Shown here one piece after another: positions 1 through 10,342 of a DNA stretch of 64,000 nt. The translations under genes were made by a program, and so were the position numbers. This DNA is from Asaia sp. W19. Its GTDB lineage: Bacteria > Pseudomonadota > Alphaproteobacteria > Acetobacterales > Acetobacteraceae. Position 1 is the first letter of the stretch. Every line of letters begins with the position of its first letter. The notes under the pieces were generated by a model. That model was not told where the DNA came from, did not search any database, and was given only the letters and a program-made list of their open reading frames with translations. The DNA lies in assembly GCF_003994335.1 (NCBI RefSeq), contig NZ_PNQZ01000043.1, positions 102,870 through 166,869 on the forward strand. Reading direction: 5' to 3'.

Positions 1-7
1 AAGTCCA

Positions 8-481
8 ATGGGTTCTAAGCGTCATCTCTATTCGGTCGAAACCGAATGGAAGGGCAATCATGGCCATGGCACGCAGTCCTGGCATGTCTATGGCCGTAAT
101 CACGATATTACGGCCGAGGGCAAGCCGGTCATCCATGGCTCTGCCGATCCCAGCTTCCATGGTGACCCGACGGGCTGGAATCCTGGCGAGCTGCTTCTTG
201 CGTCGCTCAGCGCATGTCACAAACTCTGGTATCTCGGGCTCTGTGCCGGAGCGGGGATCGTCGTCACCGCCTATCGGGACTCTGCCGAAGCCGTGATGAT
301 GGAGACCCCGCAGGGCGATGGGGCGTTCGAAAGTGCGCTCCTGAGGCCTGTGATCACGCTGGCGAGTGGCAGTTCGATCACCCGGGCGCAGGCCCTCCAC
401 GATCAGGCCCACGCGCACTGCTTCATCGCACGTTCGGTCAATTTCCCGGTGATCTGCGAGCCCGTCTTTCAGATCGTGTAA
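8..481 (+). CDS. OsmC family peroxiredoxin-like protein
   Basis: A 157-residue OsmC/Ohr-fold protein. The two family cysteines are visible: Cys70 in the helix motif LSACHKLWYL and Cys138 in AHAHCFIARS, the usual redox pair that reduces organic hydroperoxides. Length is typical and there is no signal peptide, so it should act in the cytosol. The ATG lies only 8 bases from the window edge, so an upstream ribosome site cannot be judged and the true start could lie outside. Its 3' end overlaps the convergent DUF3429 gene by 13 bases. Fold assignment is firm; the exact substrate is not known. Confidence 0.88.
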   Translation: MGSKRHLYSVETEWKGNHGHGTQSWHVYGRNHDITAEGKPVIHGSADPSFHGDPTGWNPGELLLASLSACHKLWYLGLCAGAGIVVTAYRDSAEAVMMETPQGDGAFESALLRPVITLASGSSITRAQALHDQAHAHCFIARSVNFPVICEPVFQIV

Positions 482-957
482 GGCTGCAGCGGCGCGCTCA
501 GGCATGCCGCAAGGCACAGCACGACGACGGCCGTCAGCAAGGCGCGGAACGGAAAATACCCCGCAGGAAGCGCCCCCTTGCGATAGGCGGCACGTTCGGT
601 CGCCAGGACCAGCAGGAAACCGATCATCTCCATCAGGATGCCGCCCCGGGGCGCCCAGATCACACCTGCATAGATGGCGACCCATGCCCAGAGCGAGGGC
701 AGCACACCGAAAAACAGGCGGCGGCGATTGATGGCGCCAAGACCCTGTGCAGGCATGATGGCGGGTTGTTCGAGTGCCAGCCCCCAATGGACCGCCCCGA
801 GAAAGGACAGGATGCAGCCGCCATAGGCCAGCATCGCCACGCCGATATGGGTGATCGGGCCAAGACTTCCCCAGAACAGGGCCGCCATGGCAAGGGTCAC
901 GAACGGCACCAATCCGCCGATACCGAGGAAAATCACGAGCGGTGACAGGGGTCTCAC
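469..957 (-). CDS. DUF3429 family inner-membrane protein
   Basis: A 162-residue, very hydrophobic protein with about five membrane segments. It starts MRPLSPLVIFLGIGGLVPF and carries the glycine/histidine-rich stretch FLGAVHWGLALE that is characteristic of the DUF3429 family. The function of this family is unknown. It is convergent with the OsmC gene, overlapping its last 13 bases, and divergent from eno, with about 100 bases between the two starts that must hold both promoters. The membrane topology call is direct from hydrophobicity; no role is proposed. Confidence 0.8.
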   Translation of the reverse strand: MRPLSPLVIFLGIGGLVPFVTLAMAALFWGSLGPITHIGVAMLAYGGCILSFLGAVHWGLALEQPAIMPAQGLGAINRRRLFFGVLPSLWAWVAIYAGVIWAPRGGILMEMIGFLLVLATERAAYRKGALPAGYFPFRALLTAVVVLCLAACLSAPLQPYTI

Positions 958-1020
958 GGAATATCCATCCTCATTTCACATAACGCCAGTTGACAGCGCC
1001 GGTGTCTCGACGCCTTGTGA

Positions 1021-2337
<1,317 letters not shown>

Positions 2338-2345
2338 TTTGACGC

Positions 2346-2370
2346 AAGGGGGGCGTTTTTCGCTCCCTTT
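2346..2370 (+). terminator. Probable intrinsic terminator after eno
   Basis: Just after the eno stop, AAGGGGGGCG can pair with CGCTCCCTT around a five-T loop, giving about ten pairs with two G-U wobbles. The T-run after the stem is weak (TTCTC), so termination may be partial and allow some readthrough into the ftsB-like gene. Confidence 0.45.
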
Positions 2371-2449
2371 CTCAAATGCGCGATTGTAAGCGGTGCCTGG
2401 CTGGGGCTAGGATCAGTTCCACCGGCCCGCTTGCCATCCTGGAGTTCCC

Positions 2450-2779
2450 GTGCAGATCGTTCGTGCTATCCGACGCGTCGTGCGTGCCGTCGTTCCCCCT
2501 GCCCTGTTTCTCGGGCTGACGGCCTATTTCGGGTGGAATGCCCTTCAGGGTGATCACGGACTCAAGGCGTATCACCAGCAGCTGAAGTTTATGGATCAGG
2601 CCCTTCAGGCTCAGAAAGACGCTAATGACGAGCAAGCGGTCTGGAAGCGTCGCATCGGCAGCCTGAATGAGCGTGCGCTCGACGCTGATATGCTGGACGA
2701 ACGCTCGCGCGCCATGCTTAACCTCGCGCGAAATGGCGATACGGTCATCCCTTACGGCCCGCACGAGAAGCTTTACTGA
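2450..2779 (+). CDS. ftsB: FtsB/DivIC-family septum formation initiator
   Basis: A 109-residue bitopic membrane protein. A short basic N-terminus is followed by one membrane helix at about residues 14-32 (VVPPALFLGLTAYFGW), then a polar helical stretch (about 40-75) suited to a coiled coil, then a conserved tail with LDERSRAMLNLARNGDTV, which is typical of the FtsB/DivIC domain. The family links FtsL and FtsQ in the divisome at the periplasmic face. Its place directly behind eno is the classical location of ftsB, which supports the assignment. Sequence identity to E. coli FtsB is expected to be low. Confidence 0.82.
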   Translation: MQIVRAIRRVVRAVVPPALFLGLTAYFGWNALQGDHGLKAYHQQLKFMDQALQAQKDANDEQAVWKRRIGSLNERALDADMLDERSRAMLNLARNGDTVIPYGPHEKLY

Positions 2780-3054
2780 GCTGCGGTTCACCGTTACCGA
2801 GACCGCCCCCGAGCCATCCGAAACTGAGCGCTTCGGCTCACCGGGTGCCGCAAGGTTAGGTGGCCCCCCCTCCTCCGCCCCTTCCCCCCGCGAATGGTCC
2901 AGATCGCCTGATCATCCGTCACAACACGCGCATGAGGCCTGAGGCGAATACCAGCTCGGCACTTACACCAAGTTCACCGCACACTCGGGCTCTAGCCTGA
3001 GCTGAACGATTTTCCACCGAGCGCTGGGAGCGTCCTTCCGAGCCGTCCAGGCAC

Positions 3055-3080
3055 AAAAAAGGCGGCTCCGAAGAGCCGCC
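3055..3080 (-). terminator. Intrinsic terminator of rpmG
   Basis: Read on the minus strand, GGCGGCTC-TTCG-GAGCCGCC forms a perfect 8-bp stem with a UUCG tetraloop, followed at once by six T residues. It begins 29 bases past the rpmG stop. This is a textbook Rho-independent terminator. Confidence 0.93.
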
Positions 3081-3108
3081 TCAAATGCACCGTCAGCGAA
3101 AGCGGATC

Positions 3109-3276
3109 TTACTTGATCTTGGCTTCGCGGAACGCGACATGCTTGCGAACGACGGGGTCGTACTTGCGCACTTCCATCTTGCCGGTCGCAGAGCGGGCGT
3201 TCTTCTTGGTGACGTAGAAATATCCGGTATCCGCGGTCGAAACGAGACGGATCTGGATGACGTTGGTCTTGGCCAT
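3109..3276 (-). CDS. rpmG: 50S ribosomal protein L33
   Basis: A 55-residue basic ribosomal protein of the large subunit, starting [18 protein letters not shown] and ending REAKIK. It contains the family core [15 protein letters not shown] and [14 protein letters not shown]. It lacks the zinc-binding cysteine pairs, so it is the zinc-independent (C-) form of L33. Start is the only ATG, preceded by GAGGACCCC. A strong terminator follows directly, so it is probably transcribed as a single gene. It is divergent from lexA with 234 bases between the two starts. Confidence 0.95.
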   Translation of the reverse strand: MAKTNVIQIRLVSTADTGYFYVTKKNARSATGKMEVRKYDPVVRKHVAFREAKIK

Positions 3277-3438
3277 GGGGTCCTCGCAAACTGATCTGTC
3301 GCTGCGCGCGACATGAACGGCAGCGTTTTCAAGCTGGGGCCTAAATGCGTGGATTACGCGCGCAGGTCAAGTGTTTCCGCCAGAACAGTGGATTAATTTT
3401 GATGTTCCGGGGAAAAAATCTTGAAGGGATCGAAGCAA

Positions 3439-3453
3439 GAACTTAAGAAGAAC
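3439..3453. promoter_or_regulatory. LexA operator (SOS box) upstream of lexA
   Basis: The sequence GAAC-TTAAGAA-GAAC is, on the other strand, GTTC-TTCTTAA-GTTC, an exact match to the alphaproteobacterial LexA consensus GTTC-N7-GTTC. It sits 58 bases before the lexA start in the AT-rich promoter region, as expected for negative autoregulation. No other exact copy was noticed in the window. Confidence 0.85.
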
Positions 3454-3510
3454 ATATAAATTCCGGGCGGGTGACGTACCCTATGGCATACGCTCAGGAG
3501 AGAGGGACCC

Positions 3511-4236
3511 ATGCTCACACGCAAGCAACACCAACTCCTGCTTTATATAGATGGCTATCTCAAGCGGACTGGTTTTTCCCCCTCTTTCGACGAAATGAAG
3601 GAAGCGCTTGAACTCCGCTCCAAATCCGGCATCCATCGCCTCATCTCTGCTCTCGAAGAGCGCGGTTTTCTGCGGCGGCACCATCATCGTGCGCGGGCGC
3701 TCGAAATCGTGCGCCTTCCGGTCATGGATACTGTTGTCCCCCCACCCCAGGCGCTGACTGAGCCCCAATCCGGAGCCACGGGTAGCTTTCCGCGCCTCGC
3801 CCATAGTCGCGACCGCGCCTTTCCCGCCTCAGTCGAGACCACGGCCACTTCCGTCGTAGGCGTGCCGCTTTTCGGTCGCATCGCTGCGGGCCTGCCCATC
3901 GAAGCTTTCAGGGACCAGGGGGAACAGATCGACATCCCGGCAGCCCAGCTTGGTAATGGCCGCCATTATGCGCTTCACGTTTCCGGTGATTCGATGATCG
4001 AGGCAGGTATTCTCGACGGGGATACGGTGATCATCCGACAGGCTGAAACGGCAGAGAACGGTCAGATCGTCGTGGCCCTCGTTGATGGGCAGGAGGTAAC
4101 GCTCAAACGCTTGCGCCAGAAGGGCAAGTCGATTGCGCTTGAACCGGCCAACCCGGCTTATGAAACGCAGATCTTTCCGCAAAACCGGGTCAGCATTCAG
4201 GGTGTCCTGATCGGACTCTACCGTCAGTATACCTGA
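3511..4236 (+). CDS. lexA: SOS transcriptional repressor LexA
   Basis: A 241-residue LexA. Residues 1-70 form the winged-helix DNA-binding domain ([20 protein letters not shown], then [15 protein letters not shown]). A long linker of about 50 residues follows, then the S24 peptidase domain with the Ala126-Gly127 self-cleavage site, Ser161 in [10 protein letters not shown] and Lys199 in VTLKRL, the catalytic dyad. Under DNA damage RecA filaments trigger cleavage and derepress the SOS genes. The upstream operator indicates that it controls itself. The long linker is normal for alphaproteobacterial LexA. Confidence 0.97.
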   Translation: MLTRKQHQLLLYIDGYLKRTGFSPSFDEMKEALELRSKSGIHRLISALEERGFLRRHHHRARALEIVRLPVMDTVVPPPQALTEPQSGATGSFPRLAHSRDRAFPASVETTATSVVGVPLFGRIAAGLPIEAFRDQGEQIDIPAAQLGNGRHYALHVSGDSMIEAGILDGDTVIIRQAETAENGQIVVALVDGQEVTLKRLRQKGKSIALEPANPAYETQIFPQNRVSIQGVLIGLYRQYT

Positions 4237-4255
4237 CGTCTCGTCGCGCCTGCCA

Positions 4256-5758
4256 TCACTCCGGGCTCCCTCTCTCCGCCACGGAGGCTCCGGAAGAGCC
4301 CGGTGACAGACAGGCCATAAGGGCTCCCAGCCTCAGGAATATCTCGGGATCAGCCATCTGCGTGACATTGAAACGCATATACGTCGTCGCTGAACCGGAG
4401 ACACTGAATACGGCTCCTGGGGCGAGAACGATGCCCTCCTCCAGCGCAAGCCGGGCCAGAGCAGACGCATCTCTCCCTTCTGGCAAACGACACCAGAGTG
4501 TGAAGCCCCCGCGTGGCAAGATTTCGGGCACAATACCGATCGCTGCCAGGCGATTGGCACATTCTCGCCTCGCCCTGGCCAAGCGGCCGAAAAGGGTGTC
4601 TAGATGGCGGCGATAGGCCCCCCCGGTCAGAACGTGGCGCACCACACTGGCAGCGACGGGACTTACCCCGGAAAAACCGGTCGCAATCTGCAAATCTCCG
4701 AGCGCCTCAATGATTTCCGGCTTTGCGGCGATATAGCCGCAGCGCAATGAGGCAGAAAGTGTCTTTGAAAACGACCCGACACGGATCACCCGGGACAGGC
4801 CATCAAGTGAGCCTAGACTGGCCGTCCCCTGAGGCGCGAAGTCGCTGAAGATATCGTCTTCCACGATGGTCAGAGGATGATTTTGAGCCAGCGTCAGGAT
4901 CCGGTGTGCGGCGTTCAGGCTCAGGCTCCCCCCGGTAGGGTTCTGTATGGCCGAGTTGGTCAGATAGAGCCTCGGGCTATGCTGCTCCAGGATTTGACCG
5001 AGGACAACGATATCCGGCCCCTCCGCCCCATAGGGCACACCAACGACCCTGACACGATGGACATCCAGAAGAGCCCGGAAATTGAAGTAGCAGGGATCAT
5101 CGACGATCACGCAATCGCCGGGCTTGAGCATCACCCTGCATACGAGATCGACCGCCTGTGTGCCGGAGCCTGTCAGCAGGATCTGTTCTGATGGCACGAA
5201 GAACTGCATCTCGGCCCAGCGCCGCGATAATACCTCGCGCAGAGCCTGGTCCCCCATGGCGGGTCCGTAACCGGTCATTACAGGACCAACTTCCTTCGCA
5301 ATGCTTCTCAGCGCCTGACTCAAGGCTGCATTGGGCATCCAGGCTTCGGGCAACCAGCCGCAGCCTGGTTGCATGATCGCCGGATCGGCCTCCAAAGCCT
5401 GGCGCGACACCCAGAACGGGTCCATGGCATGATAACGGCGAGGGCTGCACGGCCTGTCCTGCAATGCCGTTTCCCGTACATAATAGCCGGAACCCGGGCG
5501 GGCGGTGATCAGCCCCTCAGCGCCCAAACGCTCATAAACCTCGACGATGGTGGACGGTGAAACGCTGTTCCGCGCGGCAAGACCTCGGATCGACGGAAGT
5601 TTCTCTCCACGCGTCAGAGTGCCCGTTGTAATGCGGCGGCGCAGGGTATCCACGATGTGCGCCGTAACCCCTGATTTTCTCATATCGATTTCGCAACTGT
5701 ATGGCTCTGTCTGCCAAGCAGTTTGGTCAAACCGTACGGAACTGTCCATGGTCTGCAT
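4256..5758 (-). CDS. MocR/GabR-type regulator (GntR HTH + aminotransferase fold)
   Basis: About 500 residues. An N-terminal GntR winged helix (about 30-95, with RGLAARNSVSPSTIVEVYER) is joined to a fold-type I PLP aminotransferase domain; the PLP lysine is in GSFSKTLSASLR at about residue 332. Such proteins act as PLP-sensing regulators, not enzymes. The start at 5758 is preferred because GGAGAGG lies about seven bases upstream; a longer in-frame reading exists to 5785. It is divergent from an EamA transporter with only 42 bases between the starts, so it most likely controls that gene and itself from the shared spacer. Confidence 0.87.
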   Translation of the reverse strand: MQTMDSSVRFDQTAWQTEPYSCEIDMRKSGVTAHIVDTLRRRITTGTLTRGEKLPSIRGLAARNSVSPSTIVEVYERLGAEGLITARPGSGYYVRETALQDRPCSPRRYHAMDPFWVSRQALEADPAIMQPGCGWLPEAWMPNAALSQALRSIAKEVGPVMTGYGPAMGDQALREVLSRRWAEMQFFVPSEQILLTGSGTQAVDLVCRVMLKPGDCVIVDDPCYFNFRALLDVHRVRVVGVPYGAEGPDIVVLGQILEQHSPRLYLTNSAIQNPTGGSLSLNAAHRILTLAQNHPLTIVEDDIFSDFAPQGTASLGSLDGLSRVIRVGSFSKTLSASLRCGYIAAKPEIIEALGDLQIATGFSGVSPVAASVVRHVLTGGAYRRHLDTLFGRLARARRECANRLAAIGIVPEILPRGGFTLWCRLPEGRDASALARLALEEGIVLAPGAVFSVSGSATTYMRFNVTQMADPEIFLRLGALMACLSPGSSGASVAERGSPE

Positions 5759-5800
5759 GCGGCCACCTCTCCATGATCTTCGCAATGATCTGGAGGTTTC

Positions 5801-6658
5801 ATGAAACAGGGTAGCGGCACGGTGAGTGGGTTGATCGGTATCGCGATATTCAGCGGCTCTCTGCCCGCTACGAGGCTCGCGGAGGCTGGCTTCCCTCCCC
5901 TGTTCCTGACAGCAGCGCGTGCGGTCATTGCCGCTCTGCTCGGGCTCGCGCTTTTACTCGCCCTGAGGCAGCCTCGCCCCGGTAGGGATGCGGTCATACC
6001 ACTACTCAGCGTCGCTCTCGGGGTCGTCGTCGGCTATCCGCTGCTTTCGGCCTGCGCCCTTCAGCATATCGATGCCGTGCGTTCCGCAATGTGGACCGGT
6101 CTTCTTCCCTTGAGTACGGCCTTGTTTGCCGTGCTGCGCAAAGGGGAGCGGCCTTCACTGGCGTTCTGGCTCCTCTCGCTTGCCGGGGCCGGGGCTGTGA
6201 CAGGCTATGCGCTGACACAGACCCATGGCGGCTCTCTACTCGGCGATGGCCTGATGCTCGCCGCGATCCTCGTCTGCGGGCTGGGCTATGCGGAGGGAGC
6301 GGCGCTCTCACGCAGCCTTGGGGGCTGGCAGGTCATTTCCTGGGCGCTCCTCCTGGCCCTCGTGCCCATGGGCATTCTCGCACTCTGTACCCATCCCCGT
6401 GCCTGGGGAGAGATTCCTCATTCCGCGTGGGGGGCGCTGGCCTATGTTGCCCTGTTCAGCATGATGCTGGGCTTCGTGTTCTGGTATCATGGACTGGCAC
6501 AAGGCGGGATTGCCCGGATCGGCCAGTTGCAATTACTGCAGCCTTTCGGTGGGCTGGCCCTCTCGGCGCTCATTCTTGGGGAGCGTATTCCTCCCCTCCT
6601 CGTTGGGGTCAGTCTGATCGTTCTGGGATGTGTCTTTGGCGCTCGACGCACAGCGTGA
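5801..6658 (+). CDS. EamA/DMT-superfamily transporter
   Basis: A 285-residue integral membrane protein with about ten membrane segments arranged as two EamA repeats. The second half contains the typical LQPFGGLALSALILGERI stretch. Members export amino acids, metabolites or other small molecules; the substrate cannot be read from the sequence. The start follows a GGAGG ribosome site. Its neighbour is a divergently transcribed MocR-type PLP-dependent regulator, a pairing that suggests export or balance of an amino acid or vitamin-B6-related compound (inference). Confidence 0.88.
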   Translation: MKQGSGTVSGLIGIAIFSGSLPATRLAEAGFPPLFLTAARAVIAALLGLALLLALRQPRPGRDAVIPLLSVALGVVVGYPLLSACALQHIDAVRSAMWTGLLPLSTALFAVLRKGERPSLAFWLLSLAGAGAVTGYALTQTHGGSLLGDGLMLAAILVCGLGYAEGAALSRSLGGWQVISWALLLALVPMGILALCTHPRAWGEIPHSAWGALAYVALFSMMLGFVFWYHGLAQGGIARIGQLQLLQPFGGLALSALILGERIPPLLVGVSLIVLGCVFGARRTA

Positions 6659-6780
6659 GGATATTGCGGTGCCACGCTCATCGCCCTGCCCACGCGGCAG
6701 GAACAAGAGCGGGGTCGTTGAAGGAGCCGCCCCCCGAAGACGGCTTCAACCACCAGGGGGGAACCTGCTCTCCCGACCGC

Positions 6781-7359
6781 TCAGTGTCCGGCAGGTTTGT
6801 CCCCGGCAGGTTTGTCCTTGGTCACACGCACCGTACCATCCGGCGCGATCAAGGTGCTGGTACCGTCACCATTTGGAATGACGATCGTTCCGCTGCGCGA
6901 CGGCGAGATATATTTATGGGCATTATCTTCAACAGACGACGAGAGAGACGGACGCTCGCCGGTGTGCACGCCATGAAGCACGGCGTCATGTTCGCCGATC
7001 GCAAGCGACTTGCCGTCATCGAGCTGAGGGCTCAGCGTTGCATCCACCCCGTGATCCTTGACCATCGAGCCGAAATAGCTGTGGGTATCTGAAAGTGCGT
7101 CGCGCAGCCCGTTCGGAGATGCCTCGACATCGCGCAATGTGGGCAGAGGCTGAGGGGCACCGGGCCAGATATTGCCGGATTCAGGCAGGAGCGGCATTGC
7201 CAGATAGGCATGCCCCTTTACCTTTTCCATGTTTTCGGAAGACCCTTCGGGCAGGTTCGGATTGGCCCCAGGAAGGGTAGCCGTGTCCGAGATCGACTTG
7301 CCAAGGCCTGAACAACCGCTCAAGAAAACCGGAATCGCTAAAAGAGCGGCCTTTCTCAT
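6781..7359 (-). CDS. Putative lipoprotein of unknown function
   Basis: About 192 residues with a short signal peptide (MRKAALLAIPVFLSGC) ending in the lipobox LSGC, so the mature protein should be lipid-anchored at Cys16. The remainder is polar, proline- and glycine-rich, with no recognisable domain and a low-complexity end containing the repeat DKPAG-DKPAG. The second of two adjacent ATGs is chosen because GGAG sits six bases before it. It lies just upstream of pgsA in the direction of other minus-strand genes but 85 bases separate them. Confidence 0.7.
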   Translation of the reverse strand: MRKAALLAIPVFLSGCSGLGKSISDTATLPGANPNLPEGSSENMEKVKGHAYLAMPLLPESGNIWPGAPQPLPTLRDVEASPNGLRDALSDTHSYFGSMVKDHGVDATLSPQLDDGKSLAIGEHDAVLHGVHTGERPSLSSSVEDNAHKYISPSRSGTIVIPNGDGTSTLIAPDGTVRVTKDKPAGDKPAGH

Positions 7360-7444
7360 CATCTACTCCAAGGGATGTCTGATGGACTCTCTTAGTCGCT
7401 AGCCGCACTCAGCGCCAGATACAGAACATGTATCGCGCGTAATA

Positions 7445-8050
7445 CTAGTGGCTCACCTTTGCAGATGACCCATTTCTATGCGCGCTCATCATGCGCGACA
7501 GCCCGGTTACCAGATAGCCCCAACCGCTCAGCACCGTTGGAATGACCGAGAACCAGAGAAGGAACGCGCCAAGCGTCGTGCAGGAAAAATCTCCAAGTCC
7601 GATCAGGCGGGGCATGGAATCTCCGGCAAGCAGGAAACCGATTGCCACCATCTGAATACCGGTCTTCCACTTCGCAAGACGCGTGGATGGCAGCGTAGCC
7701 CGCTGGCTCGCCATGAATTCACGTAGACCGCTGACCATGATCTCGCGCACGAGAATGACGATGGCAGCGAAGAGTGCTCCGTCGACCAGACGTCCATAAC
7801 CGGCCAGCGCGAGCAGCAACGCCCCGACTAGCAGCTTGTCGGCGATCGGGTCCATCATGCGTCCGAGCTCGGATCCCTGCTTCCAGCGCCGCGCCAGCAT
7901 GCCATCCAGATAGTCGGTGATGCAGGCCGCGATATAGAGCAGACAGGCGATGCCATCCGTCAGCGGGCTTGCAAAGGCGATCAGCGCGATCAGCACAGGA
8001 ATCGACGCAATGCGGAGCAGGGTCAGGATATTGGGCAGATCTGTCAGCAT
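7445..8050 (-). CDS. pgsA: CDP-diacylglycerol-glycerol-3-phosphate 3-phosphatidyltransferase
   Basis: About 201 residues with several membrane helices. It makes phosphatidylglycerophosphate, the committed step to phosphatidylglycerol and cardiolipin, in the inner membrane. The CDP-alcohol phosphotransferase motif is complete: D-G-x2-A-R-x8-G-x3-D-x3-D, seen as DGMLARR, then GRMMDPIAD. The start at 8050 (MLTDLPNILTLLRI) is preferred over an upstream in-frame start at 8089, because CAGGAA precedes it and family members begin with this segment. It follows uvrC on the same strand. Confidence 0.93.
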   Translation of the reverse strand: MLTDLPNILTLLRIASIPVLIALIAFASPLTDGIACLLYIAACITDYLDGMLARRWKQGSELGRMMDPIADKLLVGALLLALAGYGRLVDGALFAAIVILVREIMVSGLREFMASQRATLPSTRLAKWKTGIQMVAIGFLLAGDSMPRLIGLGDFSCTTLGAFLLWFSVIPTVLSGWGYLVTGLSRMMSAHRNGSSAKVSH

Positions 8051-8149
8051 GAATCGTTCCTGAAGCCGCCGGTGGAGGCGCCGATGCACGGAAAGGAGGC
8101 GTGCGTCATGATAGGACGGTGTCGCCCCTCCTTCATAGCTTCTGTGACC

Positions 8150-10045
8150 TCATTGCGGATGAAAAAATGCATGAATCGTGCGGGCGATTTCGGAATTGAT
8201 CCCCGACACAGAAGCGAGCTCCTCGATACTGGCCCCGCGAACGCCCCTGACCGAACCGAAACGAGTCAGCAACGCACGCTTACGCACTGCCCCGATACCC
8301 GGGACGCTGTCGAGCTCAGACGTCTTGATCGCCTTGCTGCGCCCCGCACGATGGGTCGTGATCGCAAAGCGATGCGCCTCGTCCCGCAATCTCTGCAGGT
8401 AATAGAGGACAGGGTCATTGGGCGGAAGCTGGAAGGGCGTCTTGCCCTCCTGGAAGAACCACTCGCGCCCCGCGTCACGGTCCGGCCCCTTCGCGATCGC
8501 GACGATCGGAATATCCCGCACGTTGAGCTCTTCAAGGACCGCACGCACAGCGTTGAACTGCCCCAACCCGCCATCGATCAGCAACAGGTCGGGCCAATCC
8601 TGCGGGCGTTCATCCGGTGCCTCCGGATCACGTTTGCCGAAGCGACGCTCCATGACCTCACGCATCATGCCGAAATCATCGCCCGGTGTGACCGGCCCCT
8701 TGATGGCGAATTTGCGATAGGCCCGCTTGGTAAAGCCCTCCGGCCCGGCCACCACCATTACGCCATAGGCGTGTTGTCCCATGATGTGCGAGTTGTCGTA
8801 GGTCTCGATGCGCTGCGGCGGCGTATCAAGTCCAAAGACCGAGCAGACGCCATCCAGCAACTTACTCACCCCGGCGCTCTCCGCCAGACGCCGCTCCAGA
8901 GCCTCGCGCGCGTTCGTCTCGGCATGGCGCACCACATCCTTGCGTTCACCTCTCTGCGGCTGGAGCAGCTCCACTTTCCTGCCACGCTTGAGGCTCAAGG
9001 CCTCAGAGACGAGATCGAGCTCGGCCGGATCGCTATTGAGCAGGATCTGGGGCGGCGGCGGCTTGTCGTCGTAAAATTGTAGCAGGAAAGCCGCGAGGAT
9101 ATCGCCTGCACCGTCATCCTCGGCATGCTCCGGGAAAAAGGCGCGATTGCCGTTATTGCGGCTGTTGCGAATGAAGAAGACCTGGATGCAGGTCTTCCCG
9201 GCTTGCTGCCAGAGCGCGATGATATCGGCGTCCCCAATCGATGCCGGGTTGATGATCCCTGATTCCTGCATACTGGAAAAGCCGCGTATACGGTCGCGTA
9301 TCGCCGCAGCACGCTCGAATTCGAGCGCCTCAGACGCTTTTTCCATCTCCTCGACAAGGGTCTTGTACACATCCTGGCTCTTGCCCGAGAGGAATTGCTT
9401 GGTCTCGTCAACGAGCTCGGCATATTGCGCGGGCGTTACGCGATCCACGCAAGGCGCCGAGCAACGCCGGATCTGGAACAACAGGCAGGGCCGTGTGCGC
9501 GTGTTCAGAACGGAATCGCTGCATGAGCGCAGCAGGAAGCTGCGCTGAATCAGATTGAGCGTCTGGTTGACCGCCCAGGCCGAGGCGAATGGGCCCCAAT
9601 AGGTGGCATCCTTGATCGGACGACCACGCTGTTTGGTGATCTGAGGGAAATCATGACCCTCTGTGAGCATGATCCAGGGATAGGATTTGTCATCACGCAA
9701 CAGGATATTGAAGCGCGGCTTCATCTTCTTGATGTAGTTCGCCTCGAGCAGAAGCGCTTCCGCCTCCGTTCGCGTCGTGACGATCTCCATCGAGTGGGTC
9801 AGCCCTACCATCCGCCGCAACCGCTCGGGCAACTGGTTTAGACGCAGATAGGAAGAGACGCGCTTCTTCAGGCTCAGGGCCTTGCCGACATAGAGCACCT
9901 CCCCCTTGGCACCCAGCATCCGATAGACACCGGGAGAAAACGGGATGGTCTTGAGCGCCTCGCGGATCGCCTCCGGCCCTTCCTTGATGGAGGGGGAAGC
10001 GTCTGGTCCTGACTGCTCCTTTCCGTGCTGTACCACCGTGTTCAC
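8150..10045 (-). CDS. uvrC: UvrABC system protein C
   Basis: A 631-residue excinuclease subunit that makes both incisions in nucleotide excision repair. Domains in order: GIY-YIG nuclease (about 38-110, with [18 protein letters not shown]), a cysteine-rich region ([13 protein letters not shown], about 190), the UVR motif that binds UvrB (about 215-250), the RNase H-like C-terminal nuclease ([18 protein letters not shown]) and a tandem helix-hairpin-helix at the end ([13 protein letters not shown]). Length is typical. No exact SOS box was seen upstream; a DnaA-box-like 9-mer was. Confidence 0.97.
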   Translation of the reverse strand: MNTVVQHGKEQSGPDASPSIKEGPEAIREALKTIPFSPGVYRMLGAKGEVLYVGKALSLKKRVSSYLRLNQLPERLRRMVGLTHSMEIVTTRTEAEALLLEANYIKKMKPRFNILLRDDKSYPWIMLTEGHDFPQITKQRGRPIKDATYWGPFASAWAVNQTLNLIQRSFLLRSCSDSVLNTRTRPCLLFQIRRCSAPCVDRVTPAQYAELVDETKQFLSGKSQDVYKTLVEEMEKASEALEFERAAAIRDRIRGFSSMQESGIINPASIGDADIIALWQQAGKTCIQVFFIRNSRNNGNRAFFPEHAEDDGAGDILAAFLLQFYDDKPPPPQILLNSDPAELDLVSEALSLKRGRKVELLQPQRGERKDVVRHAETNAREALERRLAESAGVSKLLDGVCSVFGLDTPPQRIETYDNSHIMGQHAYGVMVVAGPEGFTKRAYRKFAIKGPVTPGDDFGMMREVMERRFGKRDPEAPDERPQDWPDLLLIDGGLGQFNAVRAVLEELNVRDIPIVAIAKGPDRDAGREWFFQEGKTPFQLPPNDPVLYYLQRLRDEAHRFAITTHRAGRSKAIKTSELDSVPGIGAVRKRALLTRFGSVRGVRGASIEELASVSGINSEIARTIHAFFHPQ

Positions 10046-10092
10046 ATCCGCCCCCGGGTCGTGTGTCTCTCCCGAACTTCATCCACGGAACA

Positions 10093-10101
10093 TGTGGATA
10101 A
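10093..10101 (-). promoter_or_regulatory. DnaA-box-like 9-mer upstream of uvrC
   Basis: TGTGGATAA is the exact complement of the consensus DnaA box TTATCCACA. A looser copy, TCATCCACG, lies about 14 bases away. The roughly 300-base gap around it (10046-10342) holds no gene and is AT-richer than its surroundings. One perfect box may mean DnaA control of uvrC, or chance. Confidence 0.4.
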
Positions 10102-10342
10102 GTCTGTGGGGGATCGCGTGACAAATTGATGACGGGCGCGGTTTGGCGCGCTTTGCGACGCTTTGCCTAAATTTTGTGCACTCACAGATAACATGTTGAT
10201 TTCAAACAATTTTGCCAATCCACTGGGAAGAAACATCGCCAAGACCTTGGAATTGCAGCGAGTCAATCCCGGATCAGGCAGAAAAGTGGACAAATTTCAT
10301 GTCACAGCGGTGAGAACGATCTTGTTTTGTTCGAAGTTTCTT

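Noticed and set aside
8072..9082. Long plus-strand frame inside uvrC
   Set aside because: Antisense to conserved UvrC domains; composition Arg/His-rich as expected of shadows.
10060..10100. SOS box before uvrC
   Set aside because: GAAC repeats are ten bases apart, not seven.
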